This document shows, one piece after another, positions 22,501 to 33,486 of a stretch of DNA of 40,062 nt. The notes beneath the pieces were generated by a model that worked only from the letters and a program-made list of their open reading frames with translations, ran no database searches and was not told the origin of the DNA. The stretch comes from Seminavis robusta (taxonomy: Eukaryota; Bacillariophyta; Bacillariophyceae; Naviculales; Naviculaceae): positions 1 to 40,062 of the forward strand of contig CAICTM010001004.1 in NCBI GenBank assembly GCA_903772945.1, written 5' to 3'. Within the stretch, counting starts at the first letter, position 1, and each line of letters starts with the position of its first letter. The position numbers and the translations under genes were made by a program.

Positions 22501-23058
22501 CTGCTGGTGTTGCGGCGGCGGTGGCGGAGGGTAGGAATCTTGTCCTTCCGAAGCCCTGGTGGTGCCGAGCTTTTTGCTGACATCTAATTGGATTTTGGGA
22601 GCCATGGTCGACGCCGCTGCGGCAAGGTTAGTCTTGGTAGTTTCTGGTAGCACTTCGGGAGTGTTGCGTCCGCTGTTGTCATCGCTGTTGTCATCGCTGT
22701 TGCCGGGAAAGGTACCATTGCTGCGTCCGAGACGAGCTGCAACGATCTTCGTCAGGTCAGTTGGTGTCAACCGGGTATCTGTTGGGTGGTCCAGCTCCCC
22801 GAGCTCGTCTCCGTCCAAACACTCCTCGTCGCCAGCCTCGGCCTCAGACTCAGTCGATTGGTTGGCCGACGGAAGGGAACAAGGAGTATTTTGAGTACCA
22901 AGGCGAGCAGCAACAATCTTCTCGAGGAGCACATCCTCCGAGACAGTTCCACCATTGCTGTGGACGCTTTCATCATCATGTCGAGCTGTCTCGACATCTT
23001 CCTCGGCGTTGGCAGCATTTGCGTTGCTGGTAGTCTGACTTTCCTGCCTTTCGTTCAT
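19588..23058 (-). pseudogene. LRR receptor-like type II membrane protein, broken
   Basis: Exons 23058-21376, 21290-21096, 21021-20959, 20890-20594 and 20514-19588 join cleanly; all four introns (68-85 bp) are phase 1, and three of them split the TxP of a repeat. Residues 1-277 are hydrophilic, with KIVAARLG twice (47-54, 104-111) and a polyproline run; one membrane span lies at about 278-302; then a pre-LRR region (SYLQSILPSYS, YDWLLGDPYL, LQRYAMATFF) and about 15 LRRs of the GxxPSELGxLxxL type. The LRR part would face outside. Two lesions are visible: in-frame TGA at 21924-21922, after which homologous sequence continues in the same frame, and a one-base frameshift near 21512. Otherwise the LRR exons are open. 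Diatoms have many such kinase-less receptors; the ligand is unknown. Assembly error could mimic either lesion. Confidence 0.8.
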
Positions 23059-23921
23059 TGTTCAGAATTCTCCGTTCAGGACGTTCCTAATTTCTTTTTT
23101 TAGTGGCGAGCTCGAAGCAAAGTGAGATTTGGAGCTGATTGGTTTGGTTGCAACTTTTTAAGAGCTTTGGACTAGCTTTTGGAAGCTGGTTGGATGTTGG
23201 ATGCTTGTCCTGTGCGTTCTGAAGCGTTCAAGCAGCAGTCCACAGTTCAATTGCCACAGGTGGTGATCGAAACGGGGAAGACTGGCATCAGCAAGTACAG
23301 TAGACATGTCTTTTTAAAAATCCTCTCGAATCACACTTATCTTTTGGTAGCCAATACACTGGCTCTTACACATGTACTCCTTCTTGTCTGTTTTGCCGGA
23401 TAGGAGACCATTATGTCAAAGATATAGTACATCGTGACATTGTGGAACCAGAGCATGGGCACAAAACTATGCCTGGATTTCTTCCTAATTAATTAAAAGA
23501 CACTCTTCTTCTCCGCTTCACCGTACCGGAACCTGTAGCGTGTCCAGTATTTTGCCACCCTGTACTACCGGTACTAGCTAGCTAGTACTACCGGTAGCTA
23601 GTGGTCTATCTGTTATCTGTAGAACATGTACCGTACAGGTATAAACAGTAATTTTTCCATTTCCATGTCATGACGTGGCATGCCGCCAGCCACCACCATA
23701 AAACTACCCCTCACAATTCTCTCCGAAACCATTGCACCTCGATTGCAATGGACACGCTCATAGAAGAGTGATATGGTTTCGACAAGAAGGTTATGGGAGC
23801 GTCCAGCATGGCATCCAAACATATAGTTTCTTCATAGCTAGTGATAAAAGATATAGATCGTGGAAATGAAAGCCTCACTCTTCGACACTTTGTGTTGTTT
23901 GTAAATCAAAAATAGGTCACC
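23059..23921. other. Intergenic between the LRR gene and the transposase
   Basis: Divergent genes flank this stretch. TACCGGTACTAGCTAGCTAG and ACTACCGGTAGCTAG occur at about 23565-23602. I looked for a terminal inverted repeat of the transposon downstream and did not find a convincing one. There is no clear ORF. Confidence 0.4.
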
Positions 23922-26551
23922 ATGGCGTCCAAGCGCCGTCTAGAGACGCCACAAGGCAAGCGACTAGCACGGGCGGCTGGTATTCTTAAGTTGGCAAAGC
24001 GTTCAAAGGAGATGAACGTTAATGTAGCAATGAAACTTGCTGGATTCGATACTCCGGAAGCAAGCGATCCAAATCTTCGGCAAAAAGTGCGCCGCAGGTC
24101 CAGTAATCTGAAGTCTGAATCGGAGGCTGCAAAAGCTGACAATGAAACTGCTTCCACCAGCACCACCACCTCCTCTATCTCTGCAAGTGAAAGGAATGTA
24201 GCGGAAAAATCTCTCAAGGCAAAGCTTGGAAGAAACCAACGATTGACTGGCCGACAAGCTACTGCCCTTCGAAAACAACAGAAAGAAGACCGAGAGGAGC
24301 TCGCTGCACTCTACAAAGCAGCTACTCTGGAGTGGAAGGAGGAACTAATTAGAGTGGAAGTGGAAAAGGCTCAAGGATCGATGTACAAGCCAGTCTCTGC
24401 CGAGACTATTGCCAAGAGATATAACAGCGAATACGGAGTGAAGCTTGTTCCTCGAACCATTCGCAATATGGTTGAACGTGGAGATGCTGGCAAAAGTCCA
24501 AAGCGCCGGGGACCCAAGGGTAGAATCGAGCCTCATGGCTTCAAAGCACTATGCGGAGCAGTGGAAACGTTCAGCTCGCTCTCACAAATATCTGCTACCG
24601 AAACTATCGATCGACCAAAGCTGGCAAAACTATTGAATGCATGTGTCAACAAGAAGGAAGGGCTTGGCACACGGACGGGACGATGGCTTCTCGAGAGAGT
24701 TCAGAAGGAGATTGGAGATGCTTTGGACTGTGGCAAGCCAAATCGTGTTGAAAAGAGGAGAGCGAATTGGGTACTTACAGCAACATCAACCTTTGGTATG
24801 ATTCTCTCAAGGCGCACTTCATCGGCATTGGAGCAGCTAACGAAAACAATGAAGACGTGGCAACGACTGGTGAGCTCACTTGGATTGATGAGACACAGGG
24901 ACGGAGGATAGCCAATATTGATGAATCAGGGCTGACACTTGATGATACAAAGAGTCAGAAGGGAGGCCGACCACCACTAGTCTTCTACAACCCAAGACTC
25001 CAAGGAGAAGCCATCTACGCCGCACATAAAAGCTCTTACCACTGCACTCTTCTTGCAGGTACATTTGCCTCCGGAGAGAAGCTTCCGGAGCATTTTCAAA
25101 TTCCATCAGATGCGCAAAAGGAAGAAGACATGGTGATACCTGCTGAGTTTGTTATTGACATGCTAGAAACTGAGGCTTGTTATCTACTCAATGGAGGAGC
25201 AACAAAGCGATGCTCTAACAGCTACGGAGTGAACCAAAAAGGAGGTATGAATAAGGAGCAATTTGGCAAATGGACTAGAGGTAACTTTATTCCATTGATA
25301 TTGGAAGACACTGCCGATATACCAGGCAAGCGAGCAACTTTGCTTGTTGATGGTGGCCCTGGCCGAACAAACAAAGAGATGCTGATGGAGCTCCGGTCAC
25401 TTGGAATCTATCTCTTTCCGTCTGGTCCTCCGAATACCACTCACATCCTACAGATAATGGACATGTTGTTTGGCTTGTTCAAGTCCATCTTCTTTGAAAA
25501 CCTTCAATTGCTTTGGGAGTATCGGCAGAACACACCGGAAGAAACTGATTCGATCACACGCAATGATATTGGTCTGTTGTGCTACGGCTCAATTCTCCGA
25601 CGGCAGAAAGATCCAACCTTTCCACTCCTTCGAAATGCCATCGAAGAGGCTTTCGCTTCCACAAGAGTTACTCACTGCTGGAACGATAAGCTTGGAGTCT
25701 ATCCATCCTTCACTCGAACAGCGCTGCAAGATCGAAAGGTTCGGTCGGAGCTAGTTGTCGATTCAGATGGAAACACAGATGATTCGATTGATCCAAACGC
25801 CTCTTACATTCAAGAGCTGAACCAAAGGAATGACCTTTGTTGTGATCTTCTCAATGCACTTGGGTATAATGGAGAGCTGCTTCGTGCAAAAGCACCAGAG
25901 TTTCAAGCAGCAAAGAGAGCAGCAGTGGTCGCTGTTCCACGCTCACGAGAAAGACAAGATGCCTTGGAGGCAGCCGCAACTCAAGGTCAAGTCTTCAAAG
26001 TTACTGGAGGAGCTGCTCTCAATGATGATGACTTCCTTATTGCTGATGAGAGGAAGAGGTTGAAGCAGAGGCTTGATGCTCTGGAAAAAGAGAAGAAGAT
26101 ACATGTTGTTACCTGGAAGAGACAAGAAAAGGCCATGGCCATTATTGAATCGGAGAAACAACAGAGTGAGTTAACAAGCGAAGATCTCAAGGACTTGGTT
26201 GCGTGGAAGAGTGACAAGGCTTGTCCATCCAAACTATCAAAGAAAGAGGACCGATTGGCTCGGTATCTTGAGCTAAAGGATGTCGTGGTGGATGTGCTTG
26301 AACCATGGCCTCAGGAGAAGGACTGGCAGCTCACCGACATTATCTCAAAGATTGCCGCCGATATCAGTTTGGATGACACTGAATATGGACGGCACAAGGA
26401 GGTTGCTACAGCCAAAGCCAAAGCTTTGGTAGCTGCAATGCCTCCAATGGAGCAACAGGCCTTCCTGCAGAGCCTTCAAGACAACTCAGAGGCTACCACA
26501 GAGGATCCAACTGAGTCTGAAAGGATGGAGGGAGCAGATGACACGGAGTGA
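23922..26551 (+). pseudogene. pogo/Tigger-like DDE transposase split by a frameshift
   Basis: ATG 23922 opens a frame of about 283 codons: basic N-terminus, Lys/Glu-rich helices and a helix-turn-helix-like DNA-binding region (ETIAKRYNSEYGVKLVPRTI). At about 24768-24773, within RRANW|TYSNINLWYDSL, the reading passes to the -1 frame and continues to TGA 26551 (about 593 codons). The second part is a DDE_1-type catalytic domain with Asp in NIDESG (24920), TLLVDGGPGR and NTTHILQIMD; the last two acidic residues are about 37 apart. A Lys/Glu-rich tail follows. Such enzymes cut and paste their element. No slippery heptamer is visible, so I read the shift as a mutation. A 10-base GTACTTACAG there is too short to be an intron. 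Element termini were not found. Confidence 0.8.
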
Positions 26552-27037
26552 CGAAAAACAGCTCTCTAGCAGCACTCTCCTTATGAGTTGCTATTGCCAA
26601 CAAAGGAAAGGCTACCACTTGGGAGTGAGTTCTTTATTATCTACCCTTGACTTCTTCTATTGCATTCATGGTGGTCTGGCTGACACTTCCCTTCTTTTTG
26701 ACTCGAAGGGGTGCCATGGCGCCAAACCAGCATGGATGGCCAGTATTTATTCAAATTTTTAACGACAATTATCTAGCCTGGAAAAAATACCATCAAAACT
26801 CGTACCGCGTTAGGGAACATTGTGCAAAGATTAGCACGGAGCCATGAGCTGCATGTCATCCCACAATGCTTGAGCTACAAGTACAGTGATAAATAAATAC
26901 TAAATAGATACGTTAAGGAGCGAGGGGGTAGTGCTTGTTTCCCAATGTCATACTGCCCGCGAATCGCTGACCAGAACCAGGCACCAGACTGCAGAAAGCA
27001 TTTTAGACTACTCAGTACAACAGAAAACAACACAGCA
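26552..27037. other. Non-coding stretch after the transposase
   Basis: AATAAA-like signals (AAATAAATAC near 26891) lie about 340 bp after the stop. No gene is visible. Confidence 0.4.
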
Positions 27038-27434
27038 GGACCGTCCGACGGTTTTCACACAGGATTTAAAAAATCTTGAAATTGCCACGACTGAATGACC
27101 GTTTAAAACAATCCCTTAAACAATCCCTTAACTCATCAACTATCCCTTAAACAATCCCTTAAGGAAACAATCCCTTAAAACAATCCCTTAAATCTTGGAC
27201 TATCCCCTAAACAATCCCTTAACGCCAAATGGACATACCATACAACTATCCCCTATTGCTTCAACTATCCCCTAAACAATCCCTTAAATAAACAATCCCT
27301 TAACAACAATCCCTTAAATCTTTGACTATCCCTTAAACAATCCCTTAAAAGAAACAATCCCTTAATTGTGCTGGTCAAGTTTTTGTCAGTCGTGGAAGCT
27401 TTTTAAATCCTGAGTGAAAACCGTCGGACGGTCC
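27038..27434. mobile_element. MITE-like element with internal minisatellite
   Basis: The first 35 bases (27038-27072, starting GGACCGTCCGACGG) and the last 35 (27400-27434) are inverted copies with one mismatch. A further CCACGACTGA is shared in inverted orientation just inside. No protein is encoded; the interior is almost all a minisatellite. I could not identify a target-site duplication. Length (397 bp) and TIRs fit a non-autonomous DNA transposon; the driving transposase is unknown. Confidence 0.75.
27106..27365. repeat. 16-copy CAATCCCTTAA / CTATCCCYTA minisatellite
   Basis: Eleven CAATCCC units and five CTATCCC units are spaced irregularly. Four times the order CTATCCCYTAAACAATCCC recurs, suggesting a higher-order unit. 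CCCTAAA occurs inside some copies, resembling a plant-type telomere unit, but the array as a whole is not telomeric. Confidence 0.9.
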
Positions 27435-29063
27435 AGTATGCCCCTTATTTCCGCCCCCTTCTCTCTGCACTACACAGAAAGCAAAGTTTTGGGGCAGAGC
27501 AGAGCACAAGCGCACACTACTCAGACTCTCAAGAGACTCAGAGCTCAGAGCTGAGTAGCTGCCCGTTGTACATGAGGGCACATGACGTATGTATGTATGT
27601 AGTAACGTAGTAACTAGATAGCACAACCTAATATGGCTTTATGGCTTTAGGGTGTTTCCAAACAGAAGCTTGCAAAGACAAGCTATCAGATTCCAGCACC
27701 CAGCATCAGTGTACATGTACAGTATACTCTGAGTACTCCAGAGTAGCACACGTGCCGGTAGACCTCTAGAGTCGGACATCGATACAGACGACCCTCTAAA
27801 TCCCACTGTAACGGGAGGGTGTTGGGTTGCTTCAACTCAGTGAAACCTTGGCTTGCGGTCGGGCTAACAACCAACAATTAGCGTGTGCTTCCAAACGACA
27901 TGCATTGTCTAGTTATGGTCACCCAAGGAACCATCTAGGTAGAGCTACTGCTACATTATGGATGGGTGCCAGACATAACCAAACATACAATTCTAGGCAG
28001 GATGTTTCGTCCCTACCACCCGCTGCGTTCCACCCTGTAGTGACTTCATGACCAGCCACGGTGAATTGGCAATTGGCAGCCAGTTTGACCACCGCACCAC
28101 ATCCGTTGTGGGGTGCAAGCAGGACCAGTATACAACCAGTACGACGGAAACCGCAGCCAACATCTGCACAATGACTAACCAAAACAATGACGTGCAAACC
28201 GCAATCCTGGAGCCCCACTTCATACGATCCAAGTAGACACGAGAGCAGATTCAAAGGTGGCTGGTGTATGTGCCGCGGCTGGAAGATAACGAGGAAAACA
28301 AAAGCTATGGCTGCTTATGGTGGCGCATTGGCAGAGCAATCTAGGAGTTTACCAACCTAGACTGCCTTTTTTAGCTAGTAGAAGGAACTTGAACTGTAAG
28401 GTTTTATATGACCTGGCTAGTGTGTTGTGTCATCTTGGCACCCCCAACCCAAATTCACGACTTCCTTGGAAAAGTGCATTGTACTCTTTCAATTTCAGAT
28501 TTGGATGCACTTTCACTTTCATCAGCCCAAAGGATCAACTGAGGCGCTGGCCTACGCCATATAAATCCATAAGAGGATGGGGCGGAAGAATCGAATCGTC
28601 TCCTACAAGTCTTTTGGACCCATTTTCTCCGACTAATCCCTCCATCCCTCCCAATGTTCCTTAGAAAACTGGGCCATCTCTGACAGACAGTCAGCACTTG
28701 CCTTGTAATGATGCACCAAATGGCCCTTTCTTACAGACGAGTCAATAAAGAGGATTTCTTATATAAGATTGACAGCATTCCAAATGTCGTTGTTGAGCAG
28801 TCAGATTCGTCTTGCTTCTGGTGGTGGGTAGCATGTCACAGGTCTCACAAGTGAGCTGCCATAGGTCGAAGTTCATTCAATCCATCTTCTTGGCAGGATT
28901 CTCACAAGGGCTGGAGACACCTATCATGAAAAAGAAGTGAGACCCTTTGGCCCCCGTAATGGTCCTCAATTTCTCGCCCCTCATCCAACAGAACCTAGCT
29001 AGCTAGCTAGAGTCCTGAATTTCCACTGTTCTTTGCTTTTAGAAGCCTAGCCCGTGGACCGTC
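27435..29063. other. Intergenic, nothing recognised
   Basis: Several short ORFs (for example 28317-28664, 115 codons) have no motif. CTAGCTAGCTAGCTAG lies at 28994-29009. CCGTC at 29059-29063 is the left target duplication of the copia element. Confidence 0.4.
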
Positions 29064-29192
29064 GAAAATGACCTGTGTTAGCGATTTATGACTATCCAGT
29101 TACCAGCTTACTAAAATCAACCACAACAACAACCAAGTAGTAACACACAACTATAGCAACCTCTCTATCAACACCTCCATCAGCCTTTTTCG
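29064..29192 (+). repeat. 5' LTR of the copia element (129 bp)
   Basis: It begins GAAAATGACCTGTG and ends CCTTTTTCG, so short inverted ends (GAAAA/TTTTTC) replace the usual TG...CA. It matches 32892-32954 joined to 36582-36652. Confidence 0.85.
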
Positions 29193-29948
29193 GCTTATCA
29201 GGCGTGGTAGCTAGCGATTGAGAAGAAGAAGACCGGTAGCAGCGCCATTGTCGCTACCATTCGAAGCTACCGTTCGAAGCTACCGTTCGAAGCTACCGTT
29301 CGAAGCTACCGTTCGAAGCAACGCTCGAAGCTACCTTTCGTTCGTTCGAACGCTATTGTCGCCGATTCGAAGCGACGAGAAGAAGACGACGCTACCGTTT
29401 GTTCGAAACGACGGTCGTATCATTGTCGTTCACTTGTTCGAAGCGAGTATCTCGTGATCACTGTCGCGAGTTGCGAGAGGAGAAGAAGAGAGAGAAGATC
29501 TTCCAACGACGACGAGAAGAAGAGAAGAAGAAGAAGAGATCCTCATTGCCCAATCGGCAGAGGAACAAGAGAAGAAGAGAAGACCTCCAAGCGGCATAGC
29601 AACAGAAGACCTCTCAAGAAGAAGGGGCTCTCTCAAGTGGAGCGAGAGAAAGAGACTTCCAAGTGGGAAGCAGAGGTTTGGACTTGGAATATTGATCCCT
29701 CCAGTCTGGATCAATTCCTGCCTCATTGTCACCAAAGAAACCGGTTGAGCCAAGGAGAAGGGACGCCTGATCCAAGAGTTTTGGCCTAGACTGCCACAGA
29801 CTGGGTGTGCAGAGCTCATTCCCTGGAATACAGTTTTACTTGTCTGGGTGTGTACAGTTTTACTGTTGGAATAGGAGCAGAGAAGAAGACCCAACAACTG
29901 TTGCTCATCCAAGTGATACCGCAAGAGAAGAAGTAATTGGAGGCGAAT
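29193..29948 (+). other. Copia leader with TTCGAAGCTACCG minisatellite
   Basis: A 13-bp unit is repeated about six times at 29258-29334; each contains the palindrome TTCGAA. The rest is purine-rich (AGAAGAAGAG). A primer-binding site is expected directly after the LTR but I could not assign the tRNA. Short ORFs in the purine-rich part are low-complexity translations. Confidence 0.7.
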
Positions 29949-30353
29949 ATGGCAGGCAATCTTGCAGCCATGAACAATTATCTACAGAATACCATCGGTA
30001 TTACCGAACTAGCCACGAGGACAGCATTGAATGATCAAGGATTGGATGCCTTCGCCTCACTTGATACCTTTACCGATGCCGATATCAAGAGCATCTGTGA
30101 GAATGTGAGGAAACCAGGCGGTACCATTCCAAATCCAGCCATTGCGGCCGCAGCCGATGATGAAGCTGCCGCAGCAGTTCAGCCCAGAGAAGTTCCCAAT
30201 CGAGGACGACAGCTGGGATTTGTCTTTGAGAAGCGACTCAGGCAACTACGATTCTACAAGTTTCATATGACACGAATCCAGCGTGAGTTCATTCCCAACC
30301 AAGCCAGTTTGGCGAGATTGAATAGAGTTTGGGCATGTTTTGGCCAGCAGTGA
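29949..30353 (+). pseudogene. Copia Gag, N-terminal remnant
   Basis: ATG 29949 is used in place of the TTG that opens the frame 12 bases earlier; 134 codons follow. It has the N-terminal part of diatom copia Gag: NNYLQNTIGI, LDAFASL, DIKSICENVRKPGGTIPNPA, VPNRGRQLGFVFEKRLRQL and RLNRVWA. The frame then runs into unrelated out-of-phase sequence and stops. The zinc knuckle, protease and integrase expected next are absent, so a deletion joins gag to late pol near 30340. A capsid role is known for the family; this copy is truncated. Confidence 0.8.
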
Positions 30354-32693
30354 TGATGCTGAATCTCGTCAGGATGAAGAGATACCGGAGTACTATGAGC
30401 CAATTGATGACCGTGACCCAGCACCTCTGCCAGAGTTATCAGAAGCAGATGAGATGCAACATGAGGCCTTCGATAAGTACATTGCAACTCGTGTTTGTGT
30501 CCCACAGGGAGACCAAATGTCTTATGGCACAGTCACCAGGCGCAAGAGGAACTCAGATGGAAAACTGATTGGTCTTTCGAATTCTAACCCATTGCTTGAT
30601 ACTTCCCTTTATAAGGTGGAGTTTGACAGTGGCGAGACCGAGGCCTACTCGGCCAACATCATTGCGGAGTCTATTTATGCTCAGGTGGATGATGACGGTT
30701 ACACTTTGTTTGAATTGGCGGATATCCTGGACCATGCGAAGGATGGACACGCTGTTTCAGGGGACGACGCCTACATCTATCGGAATGGCAGGAAGACTTT
30801 GCGACGGACCACCAAAGGGTGGAAACTTTTGTGTCAGTGGAAAGATGGGACCACCTCATGGCAGTCCCTTAAGAACATGAAAGATGGTTACCTGATTCAG
30901 ACGGCAGAGTATGCACAGAACAATGGCTTGGAGTCAGAGCCAGCTTTCTCTTGGTGGGTCCCTTACACCCTCAAAAAGCGGAATCGGATTATCTCTGCTA
31001 TCGCGAAGCGTTACTTTCGCAAGGAGCAGAAATATGGGGTTGAGCTTCCCAAAACAGTGGAGCATGCCCTTGAGATTGACAAGGAGACTGGCACAACCTT
31101 CTGGCATGATGCCATTAAGAAAGAGATGGCAGCCGTCGGCAAAGCTTTTGAGATCTTGGAAGAGGATGCCCCTGATCCAGTTGGCCATACTCACATCCGT
31201 TGCCATATGGTTTTTGACGTGAAAAGTGATTTCACCAGAAAGGCACGCTTGGTCGCTGGAGGATACATGACTGACCCCCCTTCTTCCATCACTTATGCCA
31301 GTGTTGTCAGTCGTGAAAGTGTACGATTGGCTTCCTGATTGCAGCATTGAACGATTTGGATATCTTGGCAGCTGATATTGGCAATGCATATTTGAATGCC
31401 CCAGTTCGAGAGAAGATCTTTATCACATGCGGTAAGGAATTTGGTCCATTTGAGGGACGCAAGGCAAAGGTCGTCAAGGCCCTGCATGGCCTCAAATCAA
31501 GTGGAGCAGCATGGAGGGCCCACTTGGCTGATGTTTTGCGAGACAACTTGGGGTTCACCTCTTGTAAGGCAGACAATGATGTCTGGTTTCGTGCAGCCAC
31601 CAGGCCTGATGGCAGGGAATACTATGAGTATATTTTGGTCTACACCGATGATCTCCTTTGCTTATCAACTGACCCAAACACCTTACTCTGCTATTTGGAC
31701 CAGCATTTCCTGTTGAAGCCAGGATCCCTTGGAAAGCCAACTCAGTATCTTGGGGCTTCAGTCAAGGAGTACAATCTCCCTGGCGTTGACAAACCCTGTT
31801 GGTCAATGGGATCTGAACAGTATGTCAAGGAGGCTGTCAGGAATGTGGAGACTTGGCTCGAGCGCCGTGGGAAGGCACTCAAGTCGAAAGCAACTTCAGT
31901 GCTACCCAGCAATTACACCCCTGAATTGGATGTTTCAAACCTTTGTGATGACGAGTGGACAAATTACTTTCAACAGCAGATTGGAGTTCTGCGATGGGCC
32001 GTGGAACTCGGGAGAATTGACATCTGCACCGAGGTTTCAATCATGGCTTCGTACTGTGCAGCCCCACGAGTTGGGCATCTGGACGCTGTGTTTCATATCT
32101 TGGCATATCTCAAACAGCACAGTCGTTCTCACCTTGTTTTTGATCCTTCCTACGTGAACCATGTGGAACCAGAGCGACCTGATTGGAGCGATTTCTATGC
32201 CGATGCGAAAGAGCTTTTGCCACCAGACATGCCGAAGCCCCTTGGCAAACCAATCCAAATCACCACGTTTGTGGATTCTGACCATGCTGGGGACAAGGTG
32301 ACACGTCGTTCGTGTACTGGTGTACTCGTTTTTGCTAACATGTCCCCAATTATCTGGTATAGCAAGAAGCAGGGCTCCATTGAGACTTCTTCCTTTGGAT
32401 CTGAATTCGCAGCAATGAAGGTTGGAATCGAGATTGTGGAAGGCTTGCGATACAAGCTCAGGATGATGGGAGTCCCTCTCGATGGTCCAGCTCATGTCAA
32501 GGCCGACAACATGTCAGTGATCAAGAATTCAAGTATCCCAGAATCTACCTTGAAGAAGAAGAGCAATTCGGTCGCCTACCATTATGTTCGTGAGAGAGTC
32601 GCTGTGGGAATGGCCAACATCACCTACGAGAATACTGAGAGCAATCTGGCGGACATGCTGACCAAGATCCAGAACGGGCCTGTGAGACAGTGA
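30340..32693 (+). pseudogene. Copia reverse transcriptase/RNase H region, frameshifted
   Basis: The first frame (30340-31338) carries a chromo-like segment (YKVEFDSGETEAYSA, WKLLCQWKDGTTSW) and the start of RVT_2 (MVFDVKSDFTRKARLVAGG). One base appears missing near 31331, after SVRLA; the homology continues in the other frame to TGA 32693. That part has ADIGNAYLNAP, YTDDLLCL (the YxDD catalytic site), PTQYLGASV and the RNase H residues in FVDSDHAGD, GSEFAAMK and KADNMSVI, ending NLADMLTK. It would copy element RNA into DNA; the frameshift and missing upstream domains make it inactive. Confidence 0.88.
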
Positions 32694-32954
32694 CTGGTGT
32701 CGAAAGTCCTTTATTAACAATCTGCAAAAGGCAACATGACCATAGGGTGGGCCGCTGTTGTTGGCAGCAGGTCTGAGCCTCCAAGGGGACTTGTCCCCAA
32801 GGGTACATCCTGTTTCAGACTCATGAAGTCTGTTTTCCCATTCCAAGTGCAATCTAGAGTGAGATAGATCCCCCTCTAGCTTGAGGGGACCGAAAATGAC
32901 CTGTGTTAGCGATTTATGATTATCCAGTTACCAGCTTACTAAAATCAACCACAA

Positions 32955-33486
32955 CGATAGCTTTTAGGAGCGAGAGCTCTGGATTCCTCTGGGATAGCTC
33001 CAACAGCTATGCTGGCCTACAACTCCAGCATGCGCAGTTGGCTTATCTCCCAGCAAAGCAGCAAGAAAGGATCGTCCTTTCTACCATAGTTAAGAAAATA
33101 GTACGAAAGATTGAGACCGATCCTGATTAGCTTGTAGCCCCTTTGATACCGCAGCAGTTGATACCCATCCTGTTGAGGCCAGGCAGAAGCAGTAGGAGGT
33201 AGCAGATAGTACTGTTCCCAGACTGCCACTGCACGATTGAATAACGAAGGCCCCCAGCTCCTGAGGTGAGCTGGCCCAAAAGGGCCCAGCAGAGAGCTCT
33301 GCTGGCCCTCCTGTCTGACTGACAGGGCCAAGTCCTTGGTTTGGTGCCTACTGGAGGTGTTGGAATACTCCTGAGGCACGACAAGGCTCCCTGAACTGCC
33401 TGACTACCGCTGTCCCTGAGGAAGGGTTTCAGCGAGATCCAGTCCACTACTTGAGTATTGGAACTGAACCTTCAAGAAACTTATTG
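32955..33486 (+). repeat. 5' LTR of the nested element
   Basis: The end is fixed by the point where this copy (next bases GATTAAC) and the 3' copy (next bases CACAAC) diverge. CAGCAGAG/CTCTGCTG forms a hairpin within it. A related LTR in opposite orientation is at 38290-38810. Confidence 0.8.

Noticed and set aside
24768..24782. GTACTTACAG as an intron or programmed frameshift in the transposase
   Set aside because: Ten bases is far too short for an intron and no slippery heptamer is present; a plain indel explains it.
27106..27365. Minisatellite as a CRISPR-like or telomeric array
   Set aside because: Spacing is irregular with no unique spacers, and units are not a uniform telomere repeat; it lies inside inverted repeats.
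28317..28664. 115-codon ORF
   Set aside because: Composition is ordinary non-coding and no motif or neighbouring exon supports it.
29454..29789. Arg/Lys/Glu-rich ORF in the copia leader
   Set aside because: It is a translation of purine-rich low-complexity leader sequence.
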